A DNA stretch of 64,000 nt from Paraburkholderia adhaesiva (GCF_021390575.1 NZ_JAJEJQ010000001.1:3014501-3078500); one strand, 5' to 3'. Shown: positions 17,513-28,944, counted from the first letter of the stretch. Notes: generated by a model from the letters alone, not told the origin. Numbers and translations are program-made.

Positions 17513-19762
17513 TTACTGGTGTTGATCGTGAGGTTCCGTGGAGCGCGGCGCGTGGTCCGACCCGCTTTCGTCGCTCGTGCGTCCGTCACCGCTGTGTTCT
17601 GCGGGGCGGGGTGCCACGCCTAGCGCGCGGCCTGCCGCGTCGCGGGTGCGGGCGAACTCCTTTTCGAAGTCGAGGGTCCGGCGCGCTGTCGACATCGCCA
17701 TGATCACGTCCACGCCGTGACCATTCCTGTCCTTGATCCAGAACCACAGCCGCCGCTCGCGAACGTAGAACATCGAGAAGATGCCAAGCACGAGCAGCAG
17801 GCTGCCAAGATACACGACTTTCTTGCCCGGTGCGCGCGTCACCTGAAACACCGAGGCTTGCACCTGCTTGAACGAATCGAGTTGCAGATAGACAGGTGCG
17901 CCGTACAGGAAGCTGTCCGAAACAGCGTTGATCGAATCCTGCACGAAGCGCGCCGATGCGGCATCGGGGGGCAAATCCGGCTCACCCGCATGCTCGCGCG
18001 CGAGTTGCCAGAGATCCCACGTCGCACCTTCCAGCATGCGCAGAAGGAGGCCCCCGGCCTTCTCCTGCTGATCCTTCGGCACCGACTGGTCGATGAACGC
18101 CGCCACGGCCTGGAAGCCACCCGCGTCCTGCGCACCTGGGGCCTTCGTACCCTGGCGAATGTCGCCCGCAAAAAGCGTCATCACGCGCAGCGCGCTCTCT
18201 TCCAGATGCTGCTGCAGCTCCTTGTTCGACGCCGGAACCGAGCGCACCGCAAAGCGGCGCGCCGCCTCGGCGCGCAGCGCGGGGTCTGCGTAAGCCGCGC
18301 GCAGCATCATCCACTCTTTCATCGTGCCGCCGCTGTCGGCCGGAATGCGCACGTAGCGGAACGGCGCGCCGGGATCCTCGCGCATGCCTGCCAGGAACAC
18401 CCGCGCACCGCCCACGTCGACCGGCAACATGTAGTTGTTGTACTCGCGCGCCTGGCCGTCCTTGTCGCGCACCTTGTACTGCACCGACGGCCCGACGTTA
18501 TGCAGATCGAGCGGCTTCGAGCTCTTCGCCCCCGAGCCAAGGCGCTCGTCGAGCGCCTCCTTCAGCGAGTTATGCGCGACGCCACGCACGTCATTCGCGC
18601 CGCCGCCGTTCGAGATGTTCTCGACGTTGATTGCGCGGAAATCGGCGAATTCGATGGTCTGCCCATCGACGCCCGGCACCGACAGACCCACGGGAACCGC
18701 AAGCGGCGTGGCGTTACCGATCGTGCCACCGAACGGGAAGCTTTTCGCGCTCGCGCCGGCCATGGGCCAGGCGGTCATCTGCATCTGCGAGCCGCCGTCC
18801 TGGAAGCTCGACTGGTAGATCGACACGCCGTCGTACTCGAACGGCTCATTCACCTCGATGCGCGCCGGAATCCGCTGCCCCGTCTTGTGGTCGATCACGA
18901 CGATGTCGCTCGCGAAGAGCTTGGGCATGCCGGTCGAGTAGTAATCGACGATGAACTTGTTCAGCTGGATCGAGAACGGCAGATCCTGGATCAGCGAGCC
19001 GTCTGGCTGATTCAGGATGGCCGTCGAGACAAATTGTCCCTCGGGCACCCACGCGTAGCCGCGGAACGTCGGATTCGACGTGGACAGGCGATGCCCAGGT
19101 CCAATGTCGTTAATGACGGCGTTGGTGCGGACCGGCGTCTTGTCGAAGAGCCACATCTGGAATTTGATCGGCAGATTGCTGTCGAGCAGCCCGCCGATGC
19201 AGATCACCACGATCGCCAGGTGCGCGAAGATGTAGCCGATCTTCGTGAGCGCGCCACGCTTCGCGGCGATCAGCGTCGCGCCATCGGACTCGCGCGTGAC
19301 GAACCGGTAGCCGAGACGCCCGGCCAGTTTTCCGAGCGTCGCGACGGTGTCTGCCCGCGTGGCGCCATCAAGTGCGAATTCGCCCTTGTGGTGGAACGCG
19401 CGAAGGCTGCCTTCGCGGACCTTGTCCTTCCAGCTGCGCATGTCGGCGATCATCTTCGGCGCGTTCCGGATCACGCATAGCGAGATCGACACGACGAGAA
19501 AACCGAGGATCGTGATGAACCACCAGGCGCTGTAGACCGTATAGAGGCTCAGCGACCGGAAGATGTCGGCCCAGAACGGACCGAACTGGTTGACGTAGTT
19601 GGGATACGGGTCATCCTGCGTGAGCACGGTGCCGATGACGCTCGCGATCGCAAGCACGACGAGGAGCGCAATGGCAAAACGCATCGAACTGATCAGTTCG
19701 ACGGCGCTCCTGACCGCCTTGCGGCGTACGCTCAAGTCCAGACCGGACGTGGTGACACTCAT
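17513..19762 (-). CDS. resB: Cytochrome c biogenesis protein ResB (Ccs1)
   Basis: 749-residue partner of CcsB in system II cytochrome c maturation. Three N-terminal TM segments (about residues 27-45 MRFAIALLVVLAIASVIGTVL, 78-97 AWWFITILGFLVVSISLCV and 170-190 IGYIFAHLAIVVICIGGLL) precede a large periplasmic domain (about 190-650) with the ResB pattern GHRLSTSNPTFRGYAWVPEG and YDGVSIYQSSFQDGG. A final TM segment follows (about 655-675, VVYLGSLLLVLGIFSMFYV) next to RRLWFW. It begins with a good ATG and runs into ccsB with a 4-bp gap. The cytochrome c4 gene lies upstream on the same strand. Confidence 0.94.
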   Translation of the reverse strand: MSVTTSGLDLSVRRKAVRSAVELISSMRFAIALLVVLAIASVIGTVLTQDDPYPNYVNQFGPFWADIFRSLSLYTVYSAWWFITILGFLVVSISLCVIRNAPKMIADMRSWKDKVREGSLRAFHHKGEFALDGATRADTVATLGKLAGRLGYRFVTRESDGATLIAAKRGALTKIGYIFAHLAIVVICIGGLLDSNLPIKFQMWLFDKTPVRTNAVINDIGPGHRLSTSNPTFRGYAWVPEGQFVSTAILNQPDGSLIQDLPFSIQLNKFIVDYYSTGMPKLFASDIVVIDHKTGQRIPARIEVNEPFEYDGVSIYQSSFQDGGSQMQMTAWPMAGASAKSFPFGGTIGNATPLAVPVGLSVPGVDGQTIEFADFRAINVENISNGGGANDVRGVAHNSLKEALDERLGSGAKSSKPLDLHNVGPSVQYKVRDKDGQAREYNNYMLPVDVGGARVFLAGMREDPGAPFRYVRIPADSGGTMKEWMMLRAAYADPALRAEAARRFAVRSVPASNKELQQHLEESALRVMTLFAGDIRQGTKAPGAQDAGGFQAVAAFIDQSVPKDQQEKAGGLLLRMLEGATWDLWQLAREHAGEPDLPPDAASARFVQDSINAVSDSFLYGAPVYLQLDSFKQVQASVFQVTRAPGKKVVYLGSLLLVLGIFSMFYVRERRLWFWIKDRNGHGVDVIMAMSTARRTLDFEKEFARTRDAAGRALGVAPRPAEHSGDGRTSDESGSDHAPRSTEPHDQHQ

Positions 19763-19805
19763 TCCAACTCCACTTCTAACTGCGATTCAATCTTCACCGG
19801 GCAGC

Positions 19806-19854
19806 AAAAAAGGGTGCCAGGCCACCGCTCACGCGCGGCGCCCTCACCCTTTTT
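19806..19854 (-). terminator. Terminator between cytochrome c4 and resB
   Basis: AAAAAAGGGTG (19806-19816) pairs with CACCCTTTTT (19845-19854) around a long GC-rich loop. T-runs lie on both strands. Read on the minus strand it would end the cytochrome c4 mRNA, so resB-ccsB would need its own start or depend on readthrough. Confidence 0.7.
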
Positions 19855-19906
19855 GTGTTTTCGACCAGCGGCCAGCGCGCGAGTCGCGCGCCGAAACGTC
19901 AGTGCG

Positions 19907-20557
19907 TCAGTGCAAGCCAGCGGCGTAGTCGGCGACGGCTTTGATCTCGTCGTCCGCCATCCGGTGCGCGATCTGGCGCATCGGGTCGCTGTTGTTGCGT
20001 GTCCCCTGCTGGAAAGCGTTGAGCTGTGCAACGACGTATTCCGACCACTGGCCCGACAAACGCGGATACTGGATTGGAATGCCCTGACCGGCCGGCCCGT
20101 GGCACGCCGCGCAGGCCGGAACGCCCTTGTCGGCGATACCCCCGCGCCAGATGGTCTGGCCGAGCGCAACAGTCTTAACGTCGTGGGCAAAACCTGGCTT
20201 GGGTGTTTGCGAGGAGAACCACGCCGTGACGTTGATCATATCCTGGTCAGAAAGCACAGCGGCAAAGCCCGCCATAATGGGATTATTACGAAGTGGCGGC
20301 TTCCCACCCTGCGGTTTAAAGTCCCGGAGCTGTTTCACAAGATACTCGGCGTGCTGGCCGGCGAGCTTCGGATAGGCGCCCGCAGCGCTGTTGCCGTCCG
20401 CGCCGTGACACGCAGCGCACACCTGCGACGCAATGGCCTGCCCGCGGGCGAGGTCCGGTTTGGCCGGTTCCGCCGACGCCGCCATCGAAAGAGTTGCTGC
20501 AAGACCCGCCGCGACCGCAAATTCGAATACCTTCAACGACTTACACAGTCGATTCAT
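19907..20557 (-). CDS. Dihaem cytochrome c4 (class I c-type cytochrome)
   Basis: Periplasmic electron carrier of 216 residues with a Sec signal peptide (cleavage near ASA-EPAK, about residue 29) and two c-type haem sites. These are CAACH at 47-51 and CAACH at 149-153, each followed by a Met ligand region (NNPIMAGFA and RNNSDPMRQIA). The two-domain repeat (YPKLAGQHAEYLVKQLRDF against YPRLSGQWSEYVVAQLNAF) is the cytochrome c4 pattern. It would carry electrons to terminal oxidases. Its position beside resB-ccsB makes it a natural client of that system. A terminator follows. Confidence 0.93.
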   Translation of the reverse strand: MNRLCKSLKVFEFAVAAGLAATLSMAASAEPAKPDLARGQAIASQVCAACHGADGNSAAGAYPKLAGQHAEYLVKQLRDFKPQGGKPPLRNNPIMAGFAAVLSDQDMINVTAWFSSQTPKPGFAHDVKTVALGQTIWRGGIADKGVPACAACHGPAGQGIPIQYPRLSGQWSEYVVAQLNAFQQGTRNNSDPMRQIAHRMADDEIKAVADYAAGLH

Positions 20558-20794
20558 TCGCGCACCTAGTTTTATCTTGTGGGTATCAGGTTCTGCAAAG
20601 TGACGACAGCAACCGATCTATCTCCAATGACCCGCGCTGGCCCTACAGGTATTCAGTAAACCGTCGCATTGTACAATAGCGCGGTGCGCGCGACCGCGCC
20701 TATCGGGCCTCGCCCCGATGTCTTCGAATTCCTCCCGGCCGCCTCCGGGTCTGCGGCGACGCCGCCAAGTTTGTCTCACATTGTGGTTTCCCAG
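20558..20794. promoter_or_regulatory. Divergent cytochrome c4 / engB region with engB promoter candidate
   Basis: A -10-like TACAAT at 20672-20677 on the plus strand sits inside the palindrome ATTGTACAAT (20669-20677 region), with only a weak -35 upstream. The engB frame is open from 20669, but that segment does not look like EngB, so I read it as leader. No clear promoter for the cytochrome gene was found. Confidence 0.4.
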
Positions 20795-21466
20795 ATGGCA
20801 TTGCTGCTGCATCAAGCCCGCTTTTTCACGACCGTCAACCACCTGCGCGATCTGCCCGCGACGGCACGCCCGGAAATTGCGTTCGCCGGCCGTTCGAACG
20901 CGGGCAAGTCAACTGCCATCAACCTGTTGTGCAACCAGAAGCGGCTCGCCTTCGCATCGAAGACGCCGGGGCGCACCCAGCACATCAACTATTTCTCGGT
21001 GGGCAAAGCCGACGACCCCGCCGGTTATCTGGTCGACCTGCCCGGTTACGGTTACGCCGAAGTGCCTGAGGCGTCGAAGCTGCACTGGGAAGTGCTCCTG
21101 TCGCAGTATCTGGCAACGCGTGCGCAACTGCGTGGCCTGATCCTGATGATGGATGCACGCCGTCCACTGACTGAACTCGATCGCCGCATGATCGAGTGGT
21201 TTGCGCCGACGGGCAAACCGATCCACGCGCTGCTGACGAAATGCGACAAATTGACGCGCCAAGAGTGCGTCCTCTCGCTGCGTACGGCCAAGAAGGGCTT
21301 TGACGAATACAAACAGCAGGGTTTCGAGGGCGAACTGAGTGCGCAGCTGTTCTCGGCGCTCAAGCGCGTGGGACTAGACGAAGCGCATGCGCGGATCGAG
21401 AGCTGGATCGTGCCGCCCACCGACGCCAGCGCCTCGGACGAAGCAGCCGAACGCCCCGCTCGATAA
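20795..21466 (+). CDS. engB: Ribosome biogenesis GTP-binding protein EngB (YsxC/YihA)
   Basis: Essential TRAFAC GTPase that assists late 50S assembly. The chosen ATG at 20795 gives [21 protein letters not shown], which matches the family start, and 223 residues, close to the usual ~220. The open frame extends 42 codons further upstream but is not conserved in character. GTPase motifs are G1 [10 protein letters not shown]2 around [10 protein letters not shown]3 [11 protein letters not shown]4 TKCDKL and G5 SAL near the end. The C-terminal ~15 residues are acidic and variable. It stands as a single plus-strand gene between cytochrome c4 (divergent) and hemB. Confidence 0.96.
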   Translation: MALLLHQARFFTTVNHLRDLPATARPEIAFAGRSNAGKSTAINLLCNQKRLAFASKTPGRTQHINYFSVGKADDPAGYLVDLPGYGYAEVPEASKLHWEVLLSQYLATRAQLRGLILMMDARRPLTELDRRMIEWFAPTGKPIHALLTKCDKLTRQECVLSLRTAKKGFDEYKQQGFEGELSAQLFSALKRVGLDEAHARIESWIVPPTDASASDEAAERPAR

Positions 21467-22788
<1,322 letters not shown>

Positions 22789-22825
22789 CGCACGACGCGC
22801 TCCGAACGCCCAAGCGTCTTCGCCA

Positions 22826-22860
22826 ACAAAAAGGCACGTCGAATCGACGTGCCTTTTTGT
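22826..22860. terminator. Bidirectional terminator, hemB / dsbD
   Basis: ACAAAAAGGCACGTCGA (22826-22842) is the exact reverse complement of 22844-22860, so it is a near-perfect stem with T-runs at both ends. It serves the convergent hemB and dsbD. Confidence 0.92.
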
Positions 22861-22880
22861 TTATTGCGTACGCTGAGTGT

Positions 22881-24782
22881 CTACGACTGCGGTGCGGGCG
22901 GCGTCGCCGGAGCGGCCAGCCGATCGAGACGCGCGAGGAAGCGATCCGCGTTCTCATATCCCACGACGCGCAGCACTTCGTGGCCCCTGTCGTCGAAGAA
23001 AATGATACCCGGCGGTCCAAACAGGCCAAAGCGCTTGAGCAGCGCCTGATCGTCCGTGTTGTTCGCGGTGACGTCCGCGCGCATCAGGTGAAGCTGCCTC
23101 AAACGCGCCTGCACGCGAGGGTCGCTAAACGTGAACTTCTCCATCTCCTTGCAGCTCACGCACCAGTCCGCGTAGAAGTCGAGCATCGACGGCTTGCCCG
23201 CCGTGCCTAGCACCGCATCGAGCTGCGCGGGCGAAGCCACCCGGGTGAAGGTCAGATCGCTCGCAACGGGGGTGTTTGCGGCCACCGTTGCGGTAGCGCT
23301 CGTGCTACCAACGCGCGCTGCGAGGACGCCGAGCGGGCGCAGCGGATCGGTCGAGCCCGCAGCAAGCCCGACGAGCAGCGTCGCCGCCCAGATCGCGAAA
23401 GCGGCGCCGACGCCACGTCCCAAGCGGCGCCAGACGTTCGGTGCGCCCGCGTTCGGCGTGAATAGCCCGAGCGCCGCGGCAGCGAGCAGCAGCCACAGTG
23501 CGGCAAGCAGCATCTGCGGAATGGCGCCAAGCACGGGCCACACGATCCACAGCGCAGCGGCGAGCAGCACGACGCCAAAGAACACTTTTACGCCGTCCAT
23601 CCAGACACCGGCGCGCGGCAACAACGTACCGGCACCGAGTCCGATGATCATGAGCGGCACGCCAAGGCCAATACCCATGGCAAATAGCGCGGCACCGCCG
23701 AGCGCGGCGTTACCCGTATGGGCGATGAACGCGAGCACGGCGAAGAGCGGCGCGGTCATGCATGCTCCAACGACCAGGGCCGAGAGCGCGCCCATCACGG
23801 CGACAGCGGCGAACTTGCCGCCCGAACGCCCCTGCGAAGCCCGCGAGGCGCCATCCTGCCAGCGCTGCGGCAGGGCGATGTCGTAACCGGCAATCAGCGC
23901 AAGCGCGAACACCGTCAGCAGCAGTGCGAACACGCCGAGCACCCAAGGGTTCTGCAGCCACCCGCCGAGACTCTGTCCGACGAGCGCCGCCGCGACCCCC
24001 AGCACGGTGTAGACCAGTGCCATCCCGATCACGTAGGTGAACGAGAGCGCGAAGCCGCGCGCGCGGGTGACCCGCGCGCCTTCACCGATGATGATCGCCG
24101 AGAGGATCGGGATCATCGGATACGAGCACGGAAGCAGGCTCAGGACCACTCCCGCGACAAAGAACAGCCCCACCACGGCAAAGAAACCACCGCCCTGCAG
24201 CAGCGACTGTGCATAGTCGGCGCTGGTCGCACGCTCGTACCACGGTTCGCTATCGGCCGGCGCGGCTGGCACCGGCGAAAAGGCGGCAGTCTGAGCTGCA
24301 CCCGCTACCGCGCCCTGCGTCGCTGATTGCAGCGCCGCACCACTCACGTGAAAGACATGCGTGGCCGGCGGATAGCAGATGCCCGCGTCGGCACAACCTT
24401 GTGATGTCACCGCGAGATCGAATGGACCGCTCGCGCTCTTCACGGGCACGCGGATCGTCACCTGACCGCGATACGTCTCGACGTTCTTCTGGAACGTCTG
24501 GTCGAACTTGACGTGGCCCGCAGGAATATCAGGCGTGCCGAGCGTGGCTGAACCATTGCGCGTCGCAAACGCGAAGCGCTCCCGGTACATGTAGTAGCCG
24601 TCGGCGATCTTGAAGTGAACGTCGATTGCGCCGGGCTGCTCGGAGGCACTGAACGTGAACGCCTGGTCGGGCGGCAGGAAATCGTCGTCGGCGTGCGCGA
24701 TCGGTGCAAACGCGACAAGCGAAAGCACCGCAATCAGGAAGGAAAACGCGACGCGCAAGCGCCGTTCGAAACGATTAAACAT
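22881..24782 (-). CDS. dsbD: Thiol:disulfide interchange protein DsbD
   Basis: Carries reducing power from cytoplasmic thioredoxin across the inner membrane to periplasmic DsbC/DsbG and cytochrome c maturation. 633 residues. The signal peptide (about 10-31) is followed by the periplasmic alpha domain (about 32-150, with QGCADAGICYPP). An eight-TM core follows with Cys pairs at LLPCSYPMIP and VVGACMTAPLF. The C-terminal thioredoxin-like gamma domain has DWCVSCKEMEKF. All three redox pairs are present. It overlaps the cutA stop by 8 bp, giving the well-known cutA-dsbD arrangement. It is relevant to the ccsB-resB genes nearby. Confidence 0.96.
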   Translation of the reverse strand: MFNRFERRLRVAFSFLIAVLSLVAFAPIAHADDDFLPPDQAFTFSASEQPGAIDVHFKIADGYYMYRERFAFATRNGSATLGTPDIPAGHVKFDQTFQKNVETYRGQVTIRVPVKSASGPFDLAVTSQGCADAGICYPPATHVFHVSGAALQSATQGAVAGAAQTAAFSPVPAAPADSEPWYERATSADYAQSLLQGGGFFAVVGLFFVAGVVLSLLPCSYPMIPILSAIIIGEGARVTRARGFALSFTYVIGMALVYTVLGVAAALVGQSLGGWLQNPWVLGVFALLLTVFALALIAGYDIALPQRWQDGASRASQGRSGGKFAAVAVMGALSALVVGACMTAPLFAVLAFIAHTGNAALGGAALFAMGIGLGVPLMIIGLGAGTLLPRAGVWMDGVKVFFGVVLLAAALWIVWPVLGAIPQMLLAALWLLLAAAALGLFTPNAGAPNVWRRLGRGVGAAFAIWAATLLVGLAAGSTDPLRPLGVLAARVGSTSATATVAANTPVASDLTFTRVASPAQLDAVLGTAGKPSMLDFYADWCVSCKEMEKFTFSDPRVQARLRQLHLMRADVTANNTDDQALLKRFGLFGPPGIIFFDDRGHEVLRVVGYENADRFLARLDRLAAPATPPAPQS

Positions 24783-25107
24783 GAATGGGTCGCTGGGTTT
24801 CGGCGTTGACCCACTGCCCGTAAGCGTTCGACGCCGTGACTTGCCACGAGAGGATCTCGGGCGTGTCGTAGGGGTGCTGGGTCTGGATGAACTGTTCGAG
24901 ATCGTCTGCGCGGGCTACGCTCGTCTTGAAGATCAACTGGATTTCGTCGGCAGATTCGACTATGCCTTGCCAGTGATACTGCGAATGAACAGCGCCCATT
25001 CGTGTGACGCACGCGGCGAAACGCTGGGCGAGCGCATCCGCCGTCAGCCGATCGGCCGTTGCGGCGTCGGGCACCGTGGTCAACATCAGGGTCACATTGA
25101 GAGTCAA
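24775..25107 (-). CDS. cutA: Divalent-cation tolerance protein CutA
   Basis: Small trimeric ferredoxin-like protein (110 residues from the chosen start) linked to copper tolerance in E. coli. Core motifs are LMLTTVPDAATADRLTADAL at the N-terminus, AACVTRMGAVHSQYHWQG (the Cys and CxxxH-type metal region), and HPYDTPEILSWQVTASNAYGQWV near the end. The start is uncertain. GGAG lies six bases before a TTG at 25107, which I chose; a GTG at 25122 and an ATG at 25086 are alternatives. The stop overlaps the dsbD start, so the two are cotranscribed. Confidence 0.9.
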   Translation of the reverse strand: MTLNVTLMLTTVPDAATADRLTADALAQRFAACVTRMGAVHSQYHWQGIVESADEIQLIFKTSVARADDLEQFIQTQHPYDTPEILSWQVTASNAYGQWVNAETQRPIHV

Positions 25108-25245
25108 GGCGAACTCCGGCACGAGGCATCAAGCAGGACGTAATCGTACCACCGGCGGCGATCGCCTTCTGGCGCCGGCCCGAGCGACAAAGCGCCCCTA
25201 CAGAGGGCTAACGCCCCCAGTGCGCGAATATTTCGCGTCCAAAAC

Positions 25246-25273
25246 AAAAAAGCCAGGCTAGGCCTGGCTTTTT
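25246..25273. terminator. Terminator at the end of the alpha operon (after rplQ)
   Basis: GCCAGGC (25252-25258) pairs with GCCTGGC (25262-25268) around a 3-base loop. It is flanked by A-run and T-run, so it can act on both strands. Its clear role is ending the minus-strand ribosomal-protein transcript before cutA. Confidence 0.9.
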
Positions 25274-25301
25274 CTTATACGGCTGGAGCGCCGCAGGAAG
25301 C

Positions 25302-25694
25302 TTATTCAGCTTCTTGCACGTTCTCTTCCGCGACTTCCGGACGGTCGAGCAGTTCGACGAGCGCCATCGGTGCGTTATCGCCGACGCGGAAGCCGAACTT
25401 CAGGATGCGCAGGTAGCCGCCCGGACGGTTCGCGAAACGCGGACCGAGCACGTCGAACAGCTTCGTGACCGAGTCACGATCGCGCAGGCGGTTGAACGCC
25501 AGACGGCGGTTCGCGAGCGACGGCTTCTTGCCGAGCGTGATGAGGGGCTCGACAACCTTACGGAGTTCCTTCGCCTTCGGCAGCGTGGTCTTGATGACTT
25601 CGTGCTCGATCAGCGAGTTGGACATGTTACGGAGCATTGCCAGACGGTGGCTGCTCGTGCGGTTCAGTTTCCGCAGACCATGACGGTGACGCAT
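25302..25694 (-). CDS. rplQ: 50S ribosomal protein L17
   Basis: L17, a large-subunit protein near the exit tunnel. The N-terminus [20 protein letters not shown] is diagnostic, followed by [34 protein letters not shown]. 130 residues, with an acidic tail ([11 protein letters not shown]) as in other betaproteobacteria. It is the last gene of the alpha operon, 163 bp after rpoA, with a strong terminator just beyond the stop codon. Confidence 0.98.
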   Translation of the reverse strand: MRHRHGLRKLNRTSSHRLAMLRNMSNSLIEHEVIKTTLPKAKELRKVVEPLITLGKKPSLANRRLAFNRLRDRDSVTKLFDVLGPRFANRPGGYLRILKFGFRVGDNAPMALVELLDRPEVAEENVQEAE

Positions 25695-25857
25695 TTCAAT
25701 TTCCTTGAAACAGAGTTTTAGTCCAGCTCTTCTATCGCTTCGCGGGTCTTACAACCCAACCGAAGCACGGGCCGGTACGTGAAATAGGCAAGACGCGGAT
25801 TCTACAGGAAAAATTCGGGAAAATCCGCGTCCGTGCCAGACTAGCTTACTTGTCGAC

Positions 25858-26835
25858 TTATTTGTCCAACCCGGCCGGCGGCCAGTTTTCGAGCTTCATG
25901 CCGAGCGTGAGACCGCGCGAAGCGAGCACTTCCTTGATCTCGTTGAGCGACTTGCGACCCAGATTCGGGGTCTTGAGCAGCTCGTTCTCGGTGCGCTGGA
26001 TCAGGTCGCCGATGTAGTAGATGTTCTCGGCCTTCAGGCAGTTCGCCGAGCGAACCGTGAGTTCGAGATCATCGACCGGACGCAGCAGGATCGGGTCGAT
26101 CTGCGGTGCGCGCGACGGGGCTTCCGCCGCCGTTTCCGTGCCTTCCAGAGCAGCGAACACCGACAGCTGATCCACGAGGATGCGCGCCGATTGACGGATC
26201 GCTTCCTCCGGCGAGATCACGCCGTTGGTTTCGATGTTCATCACGAGCTTGTCGAGGTCGGTACGCTGTTCGACACGCGCGCTTTCCACGGCATAGCTCA
26301 CGCGGCGAACCGGCGAGAACGACGCGTCCAGCACGATACGGCCGATGATCTTGGCCGAGTCGTCGCCGTAACGGCGCACGTTGCCCGGAACATAGCCGCG
26401 GCCCTTTTCAACCTTGATCTGAACGTCGAGCTTGCCGCCCTTCGTCAGATGCGCGATCACGTGATCGGGATTGATGACTTCGCAATCGTGCGACAGTTCG
26501 ATGTCGCCCGCCGTCACGACGCCTTCGGCTTCCTTGCGCAGCGTAACCGTCACTTCGTCACGGTTATGCAGCTTGAAAACCACACCCTTCAGGTTCAGCA
26601 GCAGGTTGACCACGTCCTCTTGCACACCGTCGAGCGTCGAATACTCGTGCACGACGCCTGCGATCGTCACTTCGGTCGGCGCGTAGCCCACCATCGACGA
26701 CAGCAGTACGCGCCGAAGCGCGTTACCCAAGGTGTGGCCATAACCGCGTTCGAACGGCTCCATAACCACTTTCGCGTGGTTGTCGCCGAGCGATTCCACA
26801 GCGATGATCTTGGGTTTCAGCAAACTGGTTTGCAT
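25858..26835 (-). CDS. rpoA: RNA polymerase alpha subunit
   Basis: Alpha subunit, 325 residues. The N-terminal domain (about 1-230) carries the dimerisation and assembly motifs [20 protein letters not shown] and [15 protein letters not shown] linker with Ala/Glu/Thr precedes the C-terminal domain (about 245-315; [43 protein letters not shown]), which binds UP elements and activators. All key residues, including the Arg in [12 protein letters not shown], are present. The gene follows rpsD in the alpha operon with a 125-bp gap. Confidence 0.99.
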   Translation of the reverse strand: MQTSLLKPKIIAVESLGDNHAKVVMEPFERGYGHTLGNALRRVLLSSMVGYAPTEVTIAGVVHEYSTLDGVQEDVVNLLLNLKGVVFKLHNRDEVTVTLRKEAEGVVTAGDIELSHDCEVINPDHVIAHLTKGGKLDVQIKVEKGRGYVPGNVRRYGDDSAKIIGRIVLDASFSPVRRVSYAVESARVEQRTDLDKLVMNIETNGVISPEEAIRQSARILVDQLSVFAALEGTETAAEAPSRAPQIDPILLRPVDDLELTVRSANCLKAENIYYIGDLIQRTENELLKTPNLGRKSLNEIKEVLASRGLTLGMKLENWPPAGLDK

Positions 26836-26960
26836 AGGGTTTCCTTTTCAATACCCTCGGCTCGTTACACCGATAAGGCTGAGATGGCAACAACCTGAAA
26901 ACGAACAGCCGAGGACGCCTCTTGCGCGAAGCACAGAGGCGCACTCGGCCGTCGATCCCA

Positions 26961-27584
26961 TTAACGCGAATACAATTCGACGATCAGGCTTTCGTTGATG
27001 TCGCCAGCGATGTCGCTGCGTTCCGGCATGCCCTTGAACGTACCTTCGAACTTCTTCGCATCGACCGAAACCCACTGCGGCATGCCGCCTTGTTCAGCCA
27101 GCGACAGTGCTTCGACGATACGAGCCTGCTTCTTCGCCTTTTCGCGGATGGCGACGATGTCGCCCGCCTTCACTTGCATCGACGGCACGTTTGCGACGAC
27201 GCCGTTCAGCGTGAGCGCCTTGTGGCTCACGAGCTGACGCGCTTCAGCGCGCGTCGAGGCGAAGCCCATGCGGTACACGACGTTGTCGAGACGCGACTCG
27301 AGCAGTTGCAGCAGGTTTTCACCGGTGTTGCCCTTGCGGCGGTCCGCTTCCGCGAAGTAGCGGCGGAACTGACGCTCGAGCACGCCGTAGATGCGCTTCA
27401 CTTTTTGCTTTTCGCGCAGCTGCGTGCCGTAGTCCGACGTACGGGCACCCGAGGTGCGGCCGTGCTGACCCGGCTTGCTGTCCAGCTTGCACTTGTCAGC
27501 GAGCGAACGGCGGGCGCTCTTCAGGAAGAGGTCGGTGCCTTCACGGCGGGACAGCTTGGCCTTCGGGCCGATATAACGTGCCAC
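26961..27584 (-). CDS. rpsD: 30S ribosomal protein S4
   Basis: S4 is a primary 16S rRNA binder that initiates 30S assembly; in E. coli it represses translation of the alpha operon. 207 residues. The start [23 protein letters not shown], the [15 protein letters not shown] segment and the S4 RNA-binding fold ([38 protein letters not shown]) are all present. No zinc-binding Cys cluster is seen at the N-terminus, so it is the Cys-free form. A 164-bp gap separates it from rpsK. Confidence 0.98.
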   Translation of the reverse strand: MARYIGPKAKLSRREGTDLFLKSARRSLADKCKLDSKPGQHGRTSGARTSDYGTQLREKQKVKRIYGVLERQFRRYFAEADRRKGNTGENLLQLLESRLDNVVYRMGFASTRAEARQLVSHKALTLNGVVANVPSMQVKAGDIVAIREKAKKQARIVEALSLAEQGGMPQWVSVDAKKFEGTFKGMPERSDIAGDINESLIVELYSR

Positions 27585-27748
27585 GTTACTTTCCTTCGAT
27601 AATTGATCACGCGAGGGCTAAGTCGGAAAACCCTGCCTTCGCGCTAGTCCGGCTCTTTGAACCGAACGGTGGGCTTAGTCAATTCATTAACGCCAAGCGC
27701 CCGCACACACCGTTTCCGGTGGCACAGGCACAAGGCAAAAGCGACGCC

Positions 27749-28153
27749 TTAGATACGACGGCGCTTCGGCGGACGGCAGCCGTTGTGCGGAACCGGCGTC
27801 ACGTCGGAGATCGCGGTGATCTTGATGCCAAGACCATGCAGCGCGCGCACCGCCGATTCGCGGCCAGGACCGGGGCCCTTGATACGCACTTCGAGGTTCT
27901 TCACGCCGTATTCCATCGCCACGCGGCCAGCCGACTCGGCTGCGACCTGAGCTGCGAAGGGGGTCGACTTGCGCGAACCCTTGAAGCCCTGACCGCCCGA
28001 GGTTGCCCAGGCAAGCGCGTTGCCTTGACGGTCGGTGATCGTGATGATGGTGTTGTTGAACGACGCGTGAACGTGAACCACGCCCTCGGCGACGTTCTTC
28101 TTAACCTTCTTGCGAACGCGTTGCGCCGCGGTGTTGTTCGAAGCCTTAGCCAT
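27749..28153 (-). CDS. rpsK: 30S ribosomal protein S11
   Basis: S11 of the 30S platform, 134 residues. The basic N-terminus [58 protein letters not shown] and the C-terminal [13 protein letters not shown] are standard. It lies 25 bp after rpsM in the alpha operon. Confidence 0.99.
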   Translation of the reverse strand: MAKASNNTAAQRVRKKVKKNVAEGVVHVHASFNNTIITITDRQGNALAWATSGGQGFKGSRKSTPFAAQVAAESAGRVAMEYGVKNLEVRIKGPGPGRESAVRALHGLGIKITAISDVTPVPHNGCRPPKRRRI

Positions 28154-28178
28154 TACGTTTTCCTGTAACTAGTTCCGC

Positions 28179-28544
28179 TTACTTCTTCAGCGATTGCGCT
28201 GCGCGGCGCGGACCCTTGCGCGTGCGCGCATTGGTACGCGTACGCTGGCCGCGCAGGGGCAGGCCCTTGCGATGGCGCACGCCGCGGTAGCAGCCGAGGT
28301 CCATCAGGCGCTTGATGTTCATCGTCACTTCACGGCGCAGATCGCCTTCGACGACAAACTTGCCCACTTCCTCACGCAGCTTTTCAAGATCCGCGTCGTT
28401 CAGGTCCTTGACCTTCTTGTCAAACGGGACGCCAGCGGTCACGCAGATGTTGCGCGAACGCGTGCGGCCGATACCGAAAATTGCCGTCAGGCCGATTTCG
28501 GTGTGCTGGTGGTTCGGGATGTTAACCCCTGCGATACGAGCCAT
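28179..28544 (-). CDS. rpsM: 30S ribosomal protein S13
   Basis: S13 sits in the 30S head and contacts the P-site tRNA with its basic tail. 121 residues. [30 protein letters not shown] is the helix-two-turn-helix start, and [28 protein letters not shown] the basic C-terminus. It is the first gene of the classic alpha operon, just after rpmJ, with a 35-bp gap. Confidence 0.99.
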   Translation of the reverse strand: MARIAGVNIPNHQHTEIGLTAIFGIGRTRSRNICVTAGVPFDKKVKDLNDADLEKLREEVGKFVVEGDLRREVTMNIKRLMDLGCYRGVRHRKGLPLRGQRTRTNARTRKGPRRAAQSLKK

Positions 28545-28579
28545 TGTTTTTCCTCAAACAAAAAGCGCAAGCGCGCTAA

Positions 28580-28696
28580 TCAGCCTTGACGCTGCTTGTG
28601 GCGCGGGTCCGAGCTGCAGATCACGCGAACGACGCCGTTGCGCTTGATAATTTTGCAGTTGCGGCAAATGCGCTTTACCGATGCCATCACTTTCAT
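28580..28696 (-). CDS. rpmJ: 50S ribosomal protein L36
   Basis: Very short protein of 38 residues. It starts [20 protein letters not shown] and continues [18 protein letters not shown]. Cys11, Cys14, Cys27 and His32 form the zinc ribbon, so this is the zinc-containing (C+) form. It lies between infA (21 bp upstream) and rpsM, as in most proteobacteria. Confidence 0.97.
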   Translation of the reverse strand: MKVMASVKRICRNCKIIKRNGVVRVICSSDPRHKQRQG

Positions 28697-28717
28697 GATA
28701 TTACCCTTTTTCCTAAA

Positions 28718-28936
28718 TCACTTCGCCCGGAACACGATCCGCGCACGCGACAGATCGTAAGGCGTCAATTCAACCGTCACCTTGTCGCCCGGGAGAATGC
28801 GAATGTAGTGCATCCGCATCTTTCCGGAAATATGTCCCAGAACGACATGGCCGTTTTCCAGCTTCACCCGGAAGGTCGCATTGGGGAGGTTTTCGATAAC
28901 CTCGCCTTGCATCTGGATTACATCGTCTTTGGCCAT
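28718..28936 (-). CDS. infA: Translation initiation factor IF-1
   Basis: 72-residue single OB-fold protein that occupies the 30S A site during initiation. The sequence [20 protein letters not shown], then [21 protein letters not shown] and [17 protein letters not shown], matches the family throughout. It lies 8 bp after secY. Burkholderia genomes often have a second infA elsewhere, which I recall but cannot check here. Confidence 0.98.
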   Translation of the reverse strand: MAKDDVIQMQGEVIENLPNATFRVKLENGHVVLGHISGKMRMHYIRILPGDKVTVELTPYDLSRARIVFRAK

Positions 28937-28944
28937 AGGTCCTT

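Noticed and set aside
20669..20794. 42-codon N-terminal extension of EngB
   Set aside because: The extension does not resemble EngB, covers the likely promoter, and the ATG at 20795 gives the family's usual N-terminus and length.
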